Assembly (NCBI RefSeq): GCF_000615975.1
Contig: NZ_BAMP01000003.1
Location: 45,628-109,627, forward strand
DNA length: 64,000 nucleotides
Source: Nitratireductor aquibiodomus NL21 = JCM 21793
GTDB taxonomy: Bacteria > Pseudomonadota > Alphaproteobacteria > Rhizobiales > Rhizobiaceae
Reading direction: 5' to 3'
Positions 25,677 through 35,482 of the stretch are shown piece by piece. The position numbers were made by a program, and so were the translations under genes. Each line of letters starts with the position of its first letter. Position 1 is the first letter of the stretch. Below the pieces are notes generated by a model. It searched no databases. It was not told where the DNA came from and saw only the letters and a list, made by a program, of their open reading frames with translations.

Positions 25677-27455
25677 ATGGAACAGATCGTCAAGAAACAG
25701 AAGCAGGCATCGGGAAGCGGCGTGGACCCGATCACGCTTTCCGTGGTGCGCGGAATTCTCGAAACCACACAGCGCGAGATGACGCTTTCACTGGAGAAGA
25801 CGGCGCGCTCCAGCGTCTTCAACCTGGCCCATGACTATTCGACGGCGCTCTTCAACGCGACGCCCGAAATGATCCTGCAGGGGCAGGACATCCCGATCCA
25901 TCTGGGGTCGCTCATTCCGGCGATGAAGGTCGTGTCGGCCTATTTCGGCGACGACATCCATGAGGGCGACCTGATCCTGCACAACGACCCCGCCTATGGC
26001 GGTAGCCACGCCATCGACACATGCATGTACAAGCCCGTCTTCTATAAGGGCGAGCTTGTCTACTGGACGGTCTGCAAAGGGCATTTGACGGATATCGGCG
26101 GACCGGTCCCGGCCGGCTACAATCCCGATGCCAAGGAAATCTACGCCGAATGCCTGCGCATTCCACCGGTCAAGATCTGGGACAGAGGCAAACCGCGCAA
26201 CGACGTGCTCAACCTGCTTCTGACCAATATGCGCGCGCGCCGCGACCAAGAGGGCGATTTCAACGCGCTGATCGGCGCCTGCCAGGTGGGTGAACGCAAT
26301 CTCATCCGGATGCTCGACAAATACGGCAAGGAGCAGGTGGACACCTGTATCGAGGAACTTCTGGTGATGGCGGAGCGGCAGATGCGCACGCTGATCCGCT
26401 CCGTGCCCGACGGGACTTATGAAGGCACGGCCGTTCTGGAGGATGCCGGGCACGGCTTCGGCGATTTCGACATCACGGCGAAAGTCACCATCAAGGAAGA
26501 CAATTGCCATATCGAGATTTCGAGCCCGCCGCAGGTGCCCTATTTCATCAATTCCTACGAGGGAAATTCCTATTCGGGCGTCTATCTCGGCCTGATGATG
26601 TTCGCCCAGCTTCCGCCGCCCTACAATGAAGGGCTCTATCGCTGCGTAAGCGTGAATATGGGACCGAAGGGCACGCTGTGCAACGCCAAGGAACCGGCGC
26701 CGCACATGAACTGCACGACAACGCCCATGGAAACCCTGACCGACGCGGTGCGCCTTGCCTTCGAAAAGGCCATGCCCTCGAAGGTCGCCGCCTCATGGGG
26801 GCACGCCAACGGCCTCAATATCGCCGGCTGGGACAGGCGCCACGACGAGGAATATGTGACGATGGTGCTCGCCACCATCATTTCGGGTGCCGGCGCGACG
26901 CCGCAACAGGACGGCTGGCACGCCTGCGGACCCGAATGCTGTTTCGGCGCACTGACCTCTGGCGACGTGGAACTGCTCGAACATTCCTATCCTATCGTCA
27001 TCCATCGTTATTCGCTGATGACCGACAGCGGCGGTGCGGGACTCTACCGCGGCGGGTCCGGAACGGCCTGGGAGGTGGAGCCGCTCGATGGCGACATGAC
27101 CTTCATCATGTTCGGCGAAGGACGCCGCATTCCCGCACTTGGGGCAGCCGGTGCGGAATCGGAAATGGCCGAAACCAAGGTCGGGCGGCTCGAACTCAAG
27201 CGCGACGGCAAGGTTGAGACCATCCGAAACAACACGATCGGCGTCATCAAGCCGGGCGAGACCGTGACCAATATGAACCCGGGCGGCGGCGGCTATGGAG
27301 ACCCCAGGAAGCGGCCGGTCGAGAAGGTGGCCGCCGACATCAGGCTGGGGCTCGTCTCGCTGGAGGGCGCCCGGCGCGACTACGGTGTCGTTATCGAGGA
27401 CGAAAAGTCACTGAAGGTCGATCTGGAAGCGACGCGCAAGCTGCGCGCGGCCTGA
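25677..27455 (+). CDS. hyuB: Hydantoinase B/oxoprolinase family protein
   Basis: A 592-residue HyuB-type subunit. With HyuA it hydrolyses hydantoins, 5-oxoproline or related lactams at the cost of ATP (N-methylhydantoinase/5-oxoprolinase family); some relatives are acetone or acetophenone carboxylase subunits. Family motifs: DPITLSVVRGILETTQREMT, FNATPEMILQGQDIPIHLGS, HNDPAYGGSHAIDTCMYKPV, GHLTDIGGPVPAGYNPDAKE and the C-terminal NPGGGGYGDPRKR. The ATG at 25677 has AAAGG eight bases upstream and is preferred over the ATG at 25671. The B subunit is encoded before A, 28 bases apart. It is controlled perhaps by the divergent AraC protein. Confidence 0.93.
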   Translation: MEQIVKKQKQASGSGVDPITLSVVRGILETTQREMTLSLEKTARSSVFNLAHDYSTALFNATPEMILQGQDIPIHLGSLIPAMKVVSAYFGDDIHEGDLILHNDPAYGGSHAIDTCMYKPVFYKGELVYWTVCKGHLTDIGGPVPAGYNPDAKEIYAECLRIPPVKIWDRGKPRNDVLNLLLTNMRARRDQEGDFNALIGACQVGERNLIRMLDKYGKEQVDTCIEELLVMAERQMRTLIRSVPDGTYEGTAVLEDAGHGFGDFDITAKVTIKEDNCHIEISSPPQVPYFINSYEGNSYSGVYLGLMMFAQLPPPYNEGLYRCVSVNMGPKGTLCNAKEPAPHMNCTTTPMETLTDAVRLAFEKAMPSKVAASWGHANGLNIAGWDRRHDEEYVTMVLATIISGAGATPQQDGWHACGPECCFGALTSGDVELLEHSYPIVIHRYSLMTDSGGAGLYRGGSGTAWEVEPLDGDMTFIMFGEGRRIPALGAAGAESEMAETKVGRLELKRDGKVETIRNNTIGVIKPGETVTNMNPGGGGYGDPRKRPVEKVAADIRLGLVSLEGARRDYGVVIEDEKSLKVDLEATRKLRAA

Positions 27456-27483
27456 TCCCTTCCCCCATTTCAAGGACAAGAAC

Positions 27484-29562
27484 ATGAACAGCAAATACAG
27501 GCTCGGCATCGACGCCGGCGGCACCTTCACAGATTTCGTTCTGGCGGAACAGGCTGGCGGAAGCCGGCTCTACAAGACGCTTTCCACGCCCGCAGACCCG
27601 ACGCTTGCCATCCGCAACGGGCTGGCGCTGATCGCCGAGGATTTGGATGTGGCGCTGGAGGAGATCATCCCCAATTGCGACCTGTGCATCAACGGCACGA
27701 CAGTCGGCCTCAACGCGCTGATCCAGCACAAGGGCGCGCGCACCGGGCTGATCTGCACGGCGGGACACGAGGATTCCATCGAGATCCGCAACGGCCACAA
27801 GGAAGACGGGTATCGCTATGACGCGGAATATCCGCCGGCGGTGATGCTGGTGCCGCGCAATCTGCGCAAAGGCGTGCGCGAACGCGTCCTGTCGAACGGC
27901 ACTGTGCGCACGCCCATGGAAGAGGAAGATGTGCGGGCGGCCTGCCGGGACTTCATTGAAGAAGGGATCGAGACGATCGCGATCTCCTTCGTCTGGTCGG
28001 TCCTCCACCCGGATCATGAAAGGCGAGCAGCGGAGATCGTACGCGAGATGATGCCCGATGCGCTCGTCACCATCGGCTCGGAACTCTATCCGCAGGTGCG
28101 CGAATACACCCGCACCTCCACGGCCATCACCAATGCCTATCTGGCGCCGATCCTGAAAAACTACGTGACTGCGGTCGACGCCTATTTCCGTTCGCTCGGC
28201 GCCAGGGCGCCGGTGCGCTATTTCCAGTCCAACGGAGGGCTCGCCACGGGCGATGTGGTGGCTGACCGTTCAGTCTATGCCATCAATTCGGGTCCAGCCT
28301 CCGCGCCGCGCGCCGGCCTGCATGTGACAGAACCGTTCGACGAGAAGAACGTCATCATCGTCGACATGGGGGGCACTTCGTTCGACATCACGCTGACCTA
28401 TGAAGGCGTTACCAACCTCAACAAGAATATCGATTTCCTGCGCTACCGGATCGGTGTTCCGATGATCCAGGTGGAAACGCTGGGAGCCGGCGGCGGCTCC
28501 ATCGGCTGGATCGACGATATGGGTCTCCTGCAGATGGGGCCGCAGAGTGCCGGTTCCGACCCGGGACCCGCCTGCTACGGACGGGGCGGGGTGGAGCCGA
28601 CCACGACGGATGTGAACCTGGTGCTCGGCTATCTCAACCCGGACGGGCTTGTCGGCGGGCGGCTGCCGCTCGACAAGACCAACGCAGAGAATGCCATCCG
28701 CGGCAGGATCGCCGAGCCTCTCGGGCTCAGCCTGGAGAAGGCCGCCTATGGCATGTTCACCATCGTCAATGCCAACATGGTCAACGGCATCCGCCGCGTC
28801 TCCATCGAACGCGGCTACGATCCGCGCGACTTTGTGCTGGTTTGCGCCGGCGGGGCGACCGGTGCCCATATCACGGCCATTGCACGCGAAATGGGTATCG
28901 ACCGCATCATCGTGCCGAAGCTCGCCTCGGGCCTGTGTGCCTTCGGGCAGATTATCTCCGATGTGAAATACAATCACATGGCCACCTGCCCCGTGCGCCT
29001 CGACAATGAGGAGGCTTATGAGCGGGTGAATGCCCTTTTCCGCCAGATCGAACAGGAAGGCCGCGAGCACCTCCACAAGGACGGTTTTGCCGATGACCGC
29101 ATCCGCATCACGCGCAGCCTCGAAATGCGCTATGTGGGACAGGTGCATGAATGCACGGTGGATGTGGAAACATTCGACATCGACGCGCAGACCGTCGAAC
29201 AGTTGAAGGACGCCTTCCACCGCCGGCACAAGCAGCTCTACACCTACAGCGAACCGAAGAATACGGTCGAGGTGGTGAATATCGAGAGCACGCTCTACGG
29301 CATCGTCGACAAGCCCAGCGACGCCCGCCTTTCCTCAGGCGGCGGAGCGGACAGCGCACTCAAGGGCACCCGCATGGCAATCTTCTCGCGCGAGGGGGAG
29401 CATACCCGCACCCCGATTTATGACGGGCGCAAGCTCGGCGCCGGGGACCGTATCGAGGGGCCGGCCATCATTGAGGAGGTGACGACGACGATCGTGGTGG
29501 AACCCGGCTGGACGGCGGAGCTGCACGAAAGCGGCTCCTACGTGATCTCGGCGAAGCGATAG
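27484..29562 (+). CDS. hyuA: Hydantoinase/oxoprolinase family protein, ATP-binding A subunit
   Basis: A 692-residue HyuA-type subunit with an actin-like ATPase fold. The N-terminus YRLGIDAGGTFTDFVLAEQ is the phosphate-binding strand-turn. The Hydant_A core contains VDMGGTSFDITLTYEGV and the VETLGAGGGSIGWIDD segment, followed by SAGSDPGPACYGRGG. The C-terminal third is the acetone-carboxylase-like domain. AAGGACAAGAAC precedes the ATG. It forms a two-gene operon with hyuB and converges on the asparaginase gene. Substrate is unknown; the neighbouring imidase-like deacetylase and asparaginase suggest ring-opened amides as shared intermediates. Confidence 0.94.
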   Translation: MNSKYRLGIDAGGTFTDFVLAEQAGGSRLYKTLSTPADPTLAIRNGLALIAEDLDVALEEIIPNCDLCINGTTVGLNALIQHKGARTGLICTAGHEDSIEIRNGHKEDGYRYDAEYPPAVMLVPRNLRKGVRERVLSNGTVRTPMEEEDVRAACRDFIEEGIETIAISFVWSVLHPDHERRAAEIVREMMPDALVTIGSELYPQVREYTRTSTAITNAYLAPILKNYVTAVDAYFRSLGARAPVRYFQSNGGLATGDVVADRSVYAINSGPASAPRAGLHVTEPFDEKNVIIVDMGGTSFDITLTYEGVTNLNKNIDFLRYRIGVPMIQVETLGAGGGSIGWIDDMGLLQMGPQSAGSDPGPACYGRGGVEPTTTDVNLVLGYLNPDGLVGGRLPLDKTNAENAIRGRIAEPLGLSLEKAAYGMFTIVNANMVNGIRRVSIERGYDPRDFVLVCAGGATGAHITAIAREMGIDRIIVPKLASGLCAFGQIISDVKYNHMATCPVRLDNEEAYERVNALFRQIEQEGREHLHKDGFADDRIRITRSLEMRYVGQVHECTVDVETFDIDAQTVEQLKDAFHRRHKQLYTYSEPKNTVEVVNIESTLYGIVDKPSDARLSSGGGADSALKGTRMAIFSREGEHTRTPIYDGRKLGAGDRIEGPAIIEEVTTTIVVEPGWTAELHESGSYVISAKR

Positions 29563-29598
29563 GGCGGAGCAGCGTTTCCGCGAAAGGATGAAGCGATA

Positions 29599-29652
29599 GG
29601 GGGCGCCGGCCCCTCACTCCGGTGCCGTGGGGTGCGAAGGGCGCCGGGCACC
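29599..29652. terminator. Possible bidirectional hairpins between convergent hyuA and the asparaginase gene
   Basis: GGGGC and GCCCC (about 29599-29612) and then GGTGCC/GGCACC (29621-29626 and 29647-29652) can form GC-rich stems in the convergent gap. There is no T run, so this is suggestive only. Confidence 0.25.
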
Positions 29653-29670
29653 TCGGGCAAAAGGTGTGGC

Positions 29671-30665
29671 TCAGCCCGAATGCCCACCCGCCGCGCTCTC
29701 GAATTCGCGGCGGAAGTCCTCGAGCCCCGCACCGCGCCCCAACAGGACCGACGCCAGGATGCGGGCTTTCAGGCCGCTGAGATCGCCGGAGAAGATCACG
29801 CCGGCATCCGCGAGATCCTTGCCGCCGCTGCCGCCTCCATAAATAGGTCGGGTGCGCCCCTCGTGACAACGCGAGGCGATAATGACGGGAATGCCGTTCT
29901 CGACGATGGGGCTATCGCCTCGGCAAAACCGTTCGGCGCATTGCCGCGCCCGAACGCCTCCACGACGATGGCACGCGCGCCCTGTTCGACCACGAAATTC
30001 AGAAAGGCCAGCGAGGAGCCCATGGCGAGCTTCATCAGCTCCACCTCCGGCACAATGCGTTCCACCTTCGCGTGGAAACGTTGCGCGGGGCGGCGGTAGA
30101 TGAAGACATTCTCACCATCCACCTCGCCCAGCTTGCCATAGGAACTGGAGCGGAAGGTATCGACCCTGGACGTATGCGCCTTGGTCACATCGCGGCCGGC
30201 ATGAATGTCCTGCTCGAAGACGATCATGGCGCCGATCCCGCGCGCCGCAGGAGAGGCTGCAACGCGCACGGCTTCGGCAATGTTGCGCGGCCCATCCGTA
30301 TCGGGATCGCCCGCATGGCGCTGTGCACCGGTGAAGACCACCGGCTTGTTACTGCCGACGATGAGGTCGGCCATGTAGCAGCTTTCCTCCATCGTATCGG
30401 TTCCGTGGGTGACGACAACACCGTCGCAATCGTCCGAAGCCAGCGCCTCGTCGATGTGCTTGGCCAGCGCAAACGCCAGCGGCAGGTCGAACGCAAAACT
30501 GCCGACCGAGCAGAAATCGTCGACAGTGATGCCGATACCTTCGAGGGGATCGTGCAGGCGCGACTTCAGTTCCGCGCCGCTGACATTTGCGACGACCCGG
30601 TCGGAGCCTTCCTTGCGGCTGGAGGCGATGGTGCCCCCCGTGGTGATCAGTCTGATGTTGCTCAT
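29671..30665 (-). CDS. L-asparaginase family protein, frameshifted as sequenced
   Basis: About 331 residues of a bacterial asparaginase/glutaminase. The catalytic Thr12 lies in LITTGGTIASS, and the second Thr-Asp pair is T89-D90 in VVVTHGTDTMEES. There is no signal peptide, so it is cytoplasmic. A four-C run at 29908-29911 (minus sense) should be five; as sequenced the frame ends near 29796. Restoring it yields IVENGIPVIIASRCHEGRT, the GGGSGGKDLADAG segment and TGA at 29671-29673. It is the last gene of the 12-gene operon and would release ammonia from an amide product of ring opening (inference). Confidence 0.88.
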
Positions 30666-30666
30666 G

Positions 30667-31908
30667 TCAGGACGCGTTCCGCAGAAATCCGTTTCTTTCG
30701 GTCGGTTCTTTCACCAGCTCGGCCCAGCGGCGAACCAGATAATTGTGTTCGTCCATCGTGGTGTTCCAGAGCGCGATATGCGAAGCGCGGTTCCAGTAGG
30801 AGCCGCCGGAGCGGGAAGCGCCGGGCAGGATGGCCGTGTTGCCGTCCGGACCGCACAGGGAGCTGCGCGCCTCCTTGCCGTCATACCAGTAATCCCACTC
30901 CTCGGGCTTCAGATGCTCGCGAACCCGCTCGGGCACGGGCATATAATAGCCCTGCCGGGCAACCACGGCGCCTGCCCAGCCGGAAATGAACCAGTTGAGA
31001 TAGGCATACCCCTGGTCGAGCCGGTGACCTTCCAGATGGCGCGCGAGACAAAGGCCGCCGTGCCAGGCGCGATAGCCCTCGACCGGCACCGCCTGGCGGG
31101 TGCGCAGATGCCGGCTCTTGAGCTGCACCGCGCTTGGCGACCACATGCTTGCGATCCAGACATCACCCCGCTCCATCATCAAGGTGGCTTCCTGCGTGGT
31201 GCGCCAGAAGGAGGTGAAATGTCCCTTGCGCTTCAGCGACAGGGCAAGATCGATGAGTTGATCGATCTCATCGACGCTCATATTGCCCAGGTCCTTGAAG
31301 CTCATCCGGTTGGCCGCGCGCGCGGCAAGCGCGATATCGAAAATGCCGATTGCCGGCTCATCGACGATGGCGACATGGCCTTTCCAACGCGGATGCAGAA
31401 GCTCGGCCCAGGAGCGCACCTCCGAATCGACATCGACGCCGGTAGCCGTCTCGTTCACACCGAAGGAATCGAAATTGTGCACCGTCGGCAGCATGGAGAT
31501 ATGCGGCGACGGGGCGGAAGAGAGCGAATTGTCCTGTTGCACATAAAGCCGCGTGACGGGCGCATCGCCTAAGCCGAGCGGCGCCGACGCATTGATGCAG
31601 CCCTTCGTGGTAAGATCGTTGACCTCGCTCCAGAGCTCGATACGCTCGAGATCGATCTTCTGAACCGCGCGCCAGTGCCAGACGATATCGAGGTTGTGGA
31701 AGCACTGATCGTAGACGTCGTAGCGCTCAGGCTCGGTCGCGGCAATGCGTTGCGCGGTCACGAAATCATGCTGCTCGAAGATCAGTTCGAACCCGAGGTC
31801 GCGCTCGGCACGCTCCTGAAGCTGGCGATAGGGGGTGATCTCCGTGCACAGGACGCGGAGCGGCTGGGGCTTGCGCACATGCACTTGAGGAGCAGCCGGC
31901 CTAGTCAC
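30667..31908 (-). CDS. Polyamine-type solute-binding protein paralogue lacking a signal peptide
   Basis: A 413-residue protein of the PotD-like fold. It begins MTRPAAPQVHVRKPQPLRVL directly at the first beta strand, without Sec or Tat signal. The ATG at 31908 lies only nine bases after the COG0523 stop, so no signal can be hidden upstream. Its C-terminus (WDYWYDGKEA, then the SHIALWNTTMDEHNYLVRRW segment) parallels that of the Tat-exported binding protein in the same operon (YAFWYEGKPW; VAYWHQWPDEYDHLIQRW), indicating duplication. As written it should stay in the cytoplasm; role unknown. Confidence 0.8.
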   Translation of the reverse strand: MTRPAAPQVHVRKPQPLRVLCTEITPYRQLQERAERDLGFELIFEQHDFVTAQRIAATEPERYDVYDQCFHNLDIVWHWRAVQKIDLERIELWSEVNDLTTKGCINASAPLGLGDAPVTRLYVQQDNSLSSAPSPHISMLPTVHNFDSFGVNETATGVDVDSEVRSWAELLHPRWKGHVAIVDEPAIGIFDIALAARAANRMSFKDLGNMSVDEIDQLIDLALSLKRKGHFTSFWRTTQEATLMMERGDVWIASMWSPSAVQLKSRHLRTRQAVPVEGYRAWHGGLCLARHLEGHRLDQGYAYLNWFISGWAGAVVARQGYYMPVPERVREHLKPEEWDYWYDGKEARSSLCGPDGNTAILPGASRSGGSYWNRASHIALWNTTMDEHNYLVRRWAELVKEPTERNGFLRNAS

Positions 31909-31917
31909 GCGCGGCCC

Positions 31918-33003
31918 CTAACTCGCCCTACGAAGGGGGAGCGTGCCACCCTGAGCAAGCACCTTTTCCGACAGGCGATTGAATACATGAAACGACTCTT
32001 CGATGCGCGCCGGGTCCAGCCCGTCGACGATGAACACGATGCGTGACTGGCGGCGACGATCCGGCCAGGCGGACATATGAACCGGCGGGTGGACCAGACG
32101 CTGCACGCCGTGAATCGCCACCGGACGCTCCTCCCCTTCGATATCAAGGATGCCCTTGACGCGGAAGACCCGGTCGCCATGGCGATTGAGCAGCATGGTC
32201 AGCCACATGCCGAAGCCCGTCCAGTCGATCCGTTCCTCGATCACCATGGAAAAGGAGCGCACGGAGGAATGGGCGTGGCCATGATTCCCCTCTTCCTCAT
32301 GATGGTGATGATGAACGGGTGCTGCGAATTCTTCGGAGAGAGAAAGCGCCTCGCTCAGCCATTCCTCGCTGCGTTCGGCTGAAGCATCGACGAGAAAATC
32401 GTCGGCACTCGCCTCCTGCGCGATCACCCGGCGCGCGGATGGATTGAGCCGGTTCAGTTTTTCCAGCAATGCGTCGGTATCGGCCGCCTCGCTCATATCG
32501 GTTTTGGTGATGACGATCACATCCGCCGCTCCCACCTGCCGCACGGCCTCCAGCCGTTCGTCGATCTGGCGGGAACCGTTCACCGCATCCACCGTGACCA
32601 CGACATTTGCGATTGCAAAATGGCTGCGCAGAACCGGGTGCGACTGGATGGTGGAGAGCGCGGGAAACGGATCGGCCAGTCCCGTCGTCTCAATGACCAC
32701 GCGGTCGAACCAGGGGATTTCACCCCGGCCGCGCTGGGAATCGAGCTTTTGCAGCGCATCGGCGACTTCGCCGCGCACCGTGCAGCACAGGCAACCCGAT
32801 TTGAGCAGAACGACATTGTCATCGATGCGGTCAAGCAGGTGATGATCGAGGCCCACCTCGCCGAACTCGTTGATCAGCACGGCGGCATTCGCCATGGCTG
32901 GATCGGCAAGGAGGCGCTGGAGAAGCGTCGTCTTGCCCGAACCCAGAAAGCCGGTGAGAAAGTTGACGGGTGTCAGATTGGCCGAGCGCGGTTCAGCGGT
33001 CAT
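31918..33003 (-). CDS. COG0523 (CobW/G3E) GTPase, putative metallochaperone
   Basis: A 361-residue G3E-family GTPase. Walker A is GFLGSGKT at 18-25; the metal-binding GCxCC motif is SGCLCCTVRGE near residue 70. A His-rich insertion HHHHHEEEGNHGHAHSS (about 240-256) and the CobW C-terminal domain (FRVKGILDIEGEERPVAIHG) follow. Members deliver zinc or other metals to client enzymes. Its position inside an amidohydrolase operon suggests a metal-requiring enzyme here as client, for example the deacetylase. It overlaps the preceding small gene by four bases. Confidence 0.92.
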   Translation of the reverse strand: MTAEPRSANLTPVNFLTGFLGSGKTTLLQRLLADPAMANAAVLINEFGEVGLDHHLLDRIDDNVVLLKSGCLCCTVRGEVADALQKLDSQRGRGEIPWFDRVVIETTGLADPFPALSTIQSHPVLRSHFAIANVVVTVDAVNGSRQIDERLEAVRQVGAADVIVITKTDMSEAADTDALLEKLNRLNPSARRVIAQEASADDFLVDASAERSEEWLSEALSLSEEFAAPVHHHHHEEEGNHGHAHSSVRSFSMVIEERIDWTGFGMWLTMLLNRHGDRVFRVKGILDIEGEERPVAIHGVQRLVHPPVHMSAWPDRRRQSRIVFIVDGLDPARIEESFHVFNRLSEKVLAQGGTLPLRRAS

Positions 33004-33338
33004 GGCGCTGCCTCAATGCGCTGTTTCAGCCGTTCCAGAAAATCGGGGTCGAGCGGATCGAGCGCGCGCGCCGTCATGGCCTCGACCTCTGGCCACAGAT
33101 GGGCGAGGCTCTCGAAAACCTGGGTCCGGCCCGTCGGGCTCGACAGCACATAGGACGCGCCTTGCCATTCAGCGATCTTCAGCCGACTGGGCTCAAGCAG
33201 CGCATTGGCAAGCCTGATGCGGTTGGCGGCCTCGCGCCGGCGAGCGAGCCGGTCGGTATTGCGTGTATAGATCCCAGGTCGCGCGATGGCGCTGGTCCAG
33301 TGATCGTCGCATCCAAGAACGCCGCAAAGAGAACACAT
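33000..33338 (-). CDS. Small conserved Cys/His protein next to COG0523 GTPase
   Basis: A 112-residue protein starting at ATG 33338 behind GGGAGGAAACCC. The first residues, MCSLCGVLGCDDHW, contain three cysteines and a histidine (C2, C5, C10, H13) that could bind a metal. The rest is helical and Arg-rich (RRREAANRIRLANALLEPSR; PDFLERLKQRIEAA). Its stop overlaps the COG0523 start, so the two are translationally coupled. I do not recognise the family. The pairing suggests a partner or client of the GTPase. Confidence 0.75.
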   Translation of the reverse strand: MCSLCGVLGCDDHWTSAIARPGIYTRNTDRLARRREAANRIRLANALLEPSRLKIAEWQGASYVLSSPTGRTQVFESLAHLWPEVEAMTARALDPLDPDFLERLKQRIEAAP

Positions 33339-33384
33339 GGGTTTCCTCCCGGAAGGAGCGGGGCGGCGAACCGCCCCGGCCCGC

Positions 33385-34264
33385 CTATTTTTTACGCGGA
33401 TTGCGCTTGGCGAAATCATCCGCCATCTCGTCCATCGTCACGAAACGGACACCCTCATGCGACTTCATGTGCTCGTAGAGGCGTTCCAGCATCAGGAGCA
33501 CCTGCGGGCGGCCCGAAACATCCGGATGGATGGTGATGGGGAAGACCGCATAGTCCATTTCGCGGTAAACCCAGTCGAACTGATCGCGCCACATCTCCTC
33601 CAGATGGCGAGGATTCACGAAGCCGTGGCTGTTCGGCGACTTCTTGATGAACATCATGGGCGGAAGGTCATCGAGATACCAGTTGGCCGGAATCTCGATC
33701 AATCAGTCTCCACTCCTCGTTCGAGCGGCTTCATCCAGTCCGAGGGCCTGGCGGAATAGTCGATCTTGGTCCACTTGTCGCCAACCCGCACATAGTAGGG
33801 CGTGAAATCGTTGTGCATCAGCGAGTGGTCGTATTTGATTCCCTTCTTCAAGAGCAGTTCGTTGGTGACGTTCGAGAACTCCCACCAGGGCGCCACGTAG
33901 CCGGTCGGGCGCTTGCCCGAGAGGCTGGTGATGAGGTCGATTGCCTTGTCGAGCACCTCTTCTTCCTGCTCCTGTGTCATGGCGATCGGATTTTCATGCT
34001 ATAGCCATGGATGCCGATCTCGTGGCCCGCATCGGCCACAGCCTTCATCTGTTCGGGGAAGGTTTCCACGGAGTGGCCGGGGATGAACCAGGTGGTGCGC
34101 AGACCCAGGCGGTCGAATAGTTTCAACAGGCGCGGCGAACCGACTTCGCCGGCAAACATTCCGCGCGAAATATCGTCGGGAGAATCCTCGCCGCCGTAGG
34201 AACCGAGCCAGCCCGCGACGGCGTCGACATCGATGCCGAAGCCGACCAGAATCTCTTTTGCCAT
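33385..34264 (-). CDS. Polysaccharide deacetylase family protein, HP0310/cyclic-imidase-like, two frameshifts as sequenced
   Basis: Three consecutive frames form one NodB-fold protein of about 293 residues, closely resembling Helicobacter HP0310 (PgdA), whose family includes bacterial cyclic imide hydrolases. Piece 1 has [20 protein letters not shown] and HEIGIHGYS; piece 2 has [33 protein letters not shown] and [16 protein letters not shown]; piece 3 has [20 protein letters not shown] and [15 protein letters not shown]. Single-base losses at about 33998 and 33702 separate them. The Asp in DVDA and His in HGYS(H) are expected metal ligands. There is no signal peptide, and the neighbours favour an imide or lactam substrate over cell wall. 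Confidence 0.85.
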
Positions 34265-34316
34265 TTTCAAATCTCCCTTGTTGCGGTTTCTGCGGGGCCG
34301 GACGACCCCTTCTGTT

Positions 34317-35405
34317 TTAGCCCCGGGCGACCAGCGTCACGCGGTCGGAGGGACAATCGACGATGACGGCATCGCCTATGGCGAGCCGCATCAGGGCCTC
34401 ATTGTCGGTACCGGTCTGGACGTCGACACTCTGCCGGCCATCGAGATCGACCTTGAAATGGCCGACACTGCCGACGGCGTGCTTCATGGAGACCGTGCCA
34501 TACAGCCTGTTTTCGCCCTCTGCGGCAGAAGAATTAGCCGGCTGTATTCGCATCGCCTCGGCGGGGATCGCCACCAGTGCGGCAGCGCCAGGTGCAAGCG
34601 ATTGCGAACGGCGGCCATGCATGCGGCCGAAGACGGTATCGACAAAGGCCGCATCCCCATCGAACGACAGATTCGAGCCTTCGATGATGGCGTTGGAGCC
34701 GATGAAGCGCGCGACGAATTCGGTGGCGGGCGAAGCGTAGACCTCATGCGGCGTGCCGATCTGCTCAACGCGTCCCCTGTTCATGACGACGATGCGGTCC
34801 GACAGGCCGAGCGCTTCGGATTGCGCATGCGTGACGAAGACGAATGTGATGCCCAGTTCGCGCTGCAGCAGCTTCAATTCGTTCTGGATAACACGGCGCA
34901 GGTTTGCATCCAGCGCACCCAGCGGTTCGTCGAGCAGCAGGATGTCCGGCTCGACCACGAGGCCGCGGGCAAGCGCGATCCGCTGGCGCTGGCCACCCGA
35001 GAGCCTGTCGGCCTTGCGGTCGGCGAAGTCGCTCAGGCCGAACATCTCCATGATGCGGTCGACCTTGGCCTTCTTCTCTCCCGAAGAGAGCCCTTTCACA
35101 TCCAGCCCGAAACCGATGTTCTGGCGCACTGTCATATGCGGGAAGAGCGCATAATTCTGGAAGATCATCGAGGTGGGACGCTTTTCCGGCGGTATGGCCG
35201 AAACATTCTTTCCCTTGATGAGGATATCGCCGTTCGAAATATCCTCGAAGCCGGCAATCATGCGCAGCGTCGTGGACTTGCCGCAGCCCGAAGGGCCAAG
35301 AAAGGCGACAAATTCGCCCGGCTGCACCGCCAGGTCGAAGTCTGACACGGCAACGGTGCCGTCCGGATAGGTCTTGCCGACGCCTATGAGTTCAAGATCG
35401 TTCAT
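34317..35405 (-). CDS. Polyamine-type ABC transporter ATP-binding protein
   Basis: A 362-residue PotA-type ATPase: Walker [10 protein letters not shown] (about 38-46), Q-loop [17 protein letters not shown], signature LSGGQRQR, Walker [15 protein letters not shown]-loop VTHAQSEAL and a C-terminal TOBE domain (about 275-362). It is intact, unlike the second ATPase of the operon at 40061-41148. The binding-protein gene is 77 bases upstream and the deacetylase 53 bases downstream. The operon thus has two ATPases for one permease pair, possibly forming a heterodimer. Confidence 0.92.
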   Translation of the reverse strand: MNDLELIGVGKTYPDGTVAVSDFDLAVQPGEFVAFLGPSGCGKSTTLRMIAGFEDISNGDILIKGKNVSAIPPEKRPTSMIFQNYALFPHMTVRQNIGFGLDVKGLSSGEKKAKVDRIMEMFGLSDFADRKADRLSGGQRQRIALARGLVVEPDILLLDEPLGALDANLRRVIQNELKLLQRELGITFVFVTHAQSEALGLSDRIVVMNRGRVEQIGTPHEVYASPATEFVARFIGSNAIIEGSNLSFDGDAAFVDTVFGRMHGRRSQSLAPGAAALVAIPAEAMRIQPANSSAAEGENRLYGTVSMKHAVGSVGHFKVDLDGRQSVDVQTGTDNEALMRLAIGDAVIVDCPSDRVTLVARG

Positions 35406-35482
35406 GCCTCAGTCCGATGCTCTTGCCGGAGGGGTTTGCCGCGCCGGAACAGCCAGGGGCGTTCCGGCGCGGCGGTTTCACG

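Noticed and set aside
25677..29562. Acetone or acetophenone carboxylase instead of hydantoinase
   Set aside because: Only the A and B subunits are present, with no gamma subunit gene, and the context is amide hydrolysis; the possibility is not fully excluded.
33385..34264. Three coupled small genes with ATGA-like overlaps
   Set aside because: Together they make exactly one NodB/HP0310-type domain with no duplication, so two one-base losses explain them better.
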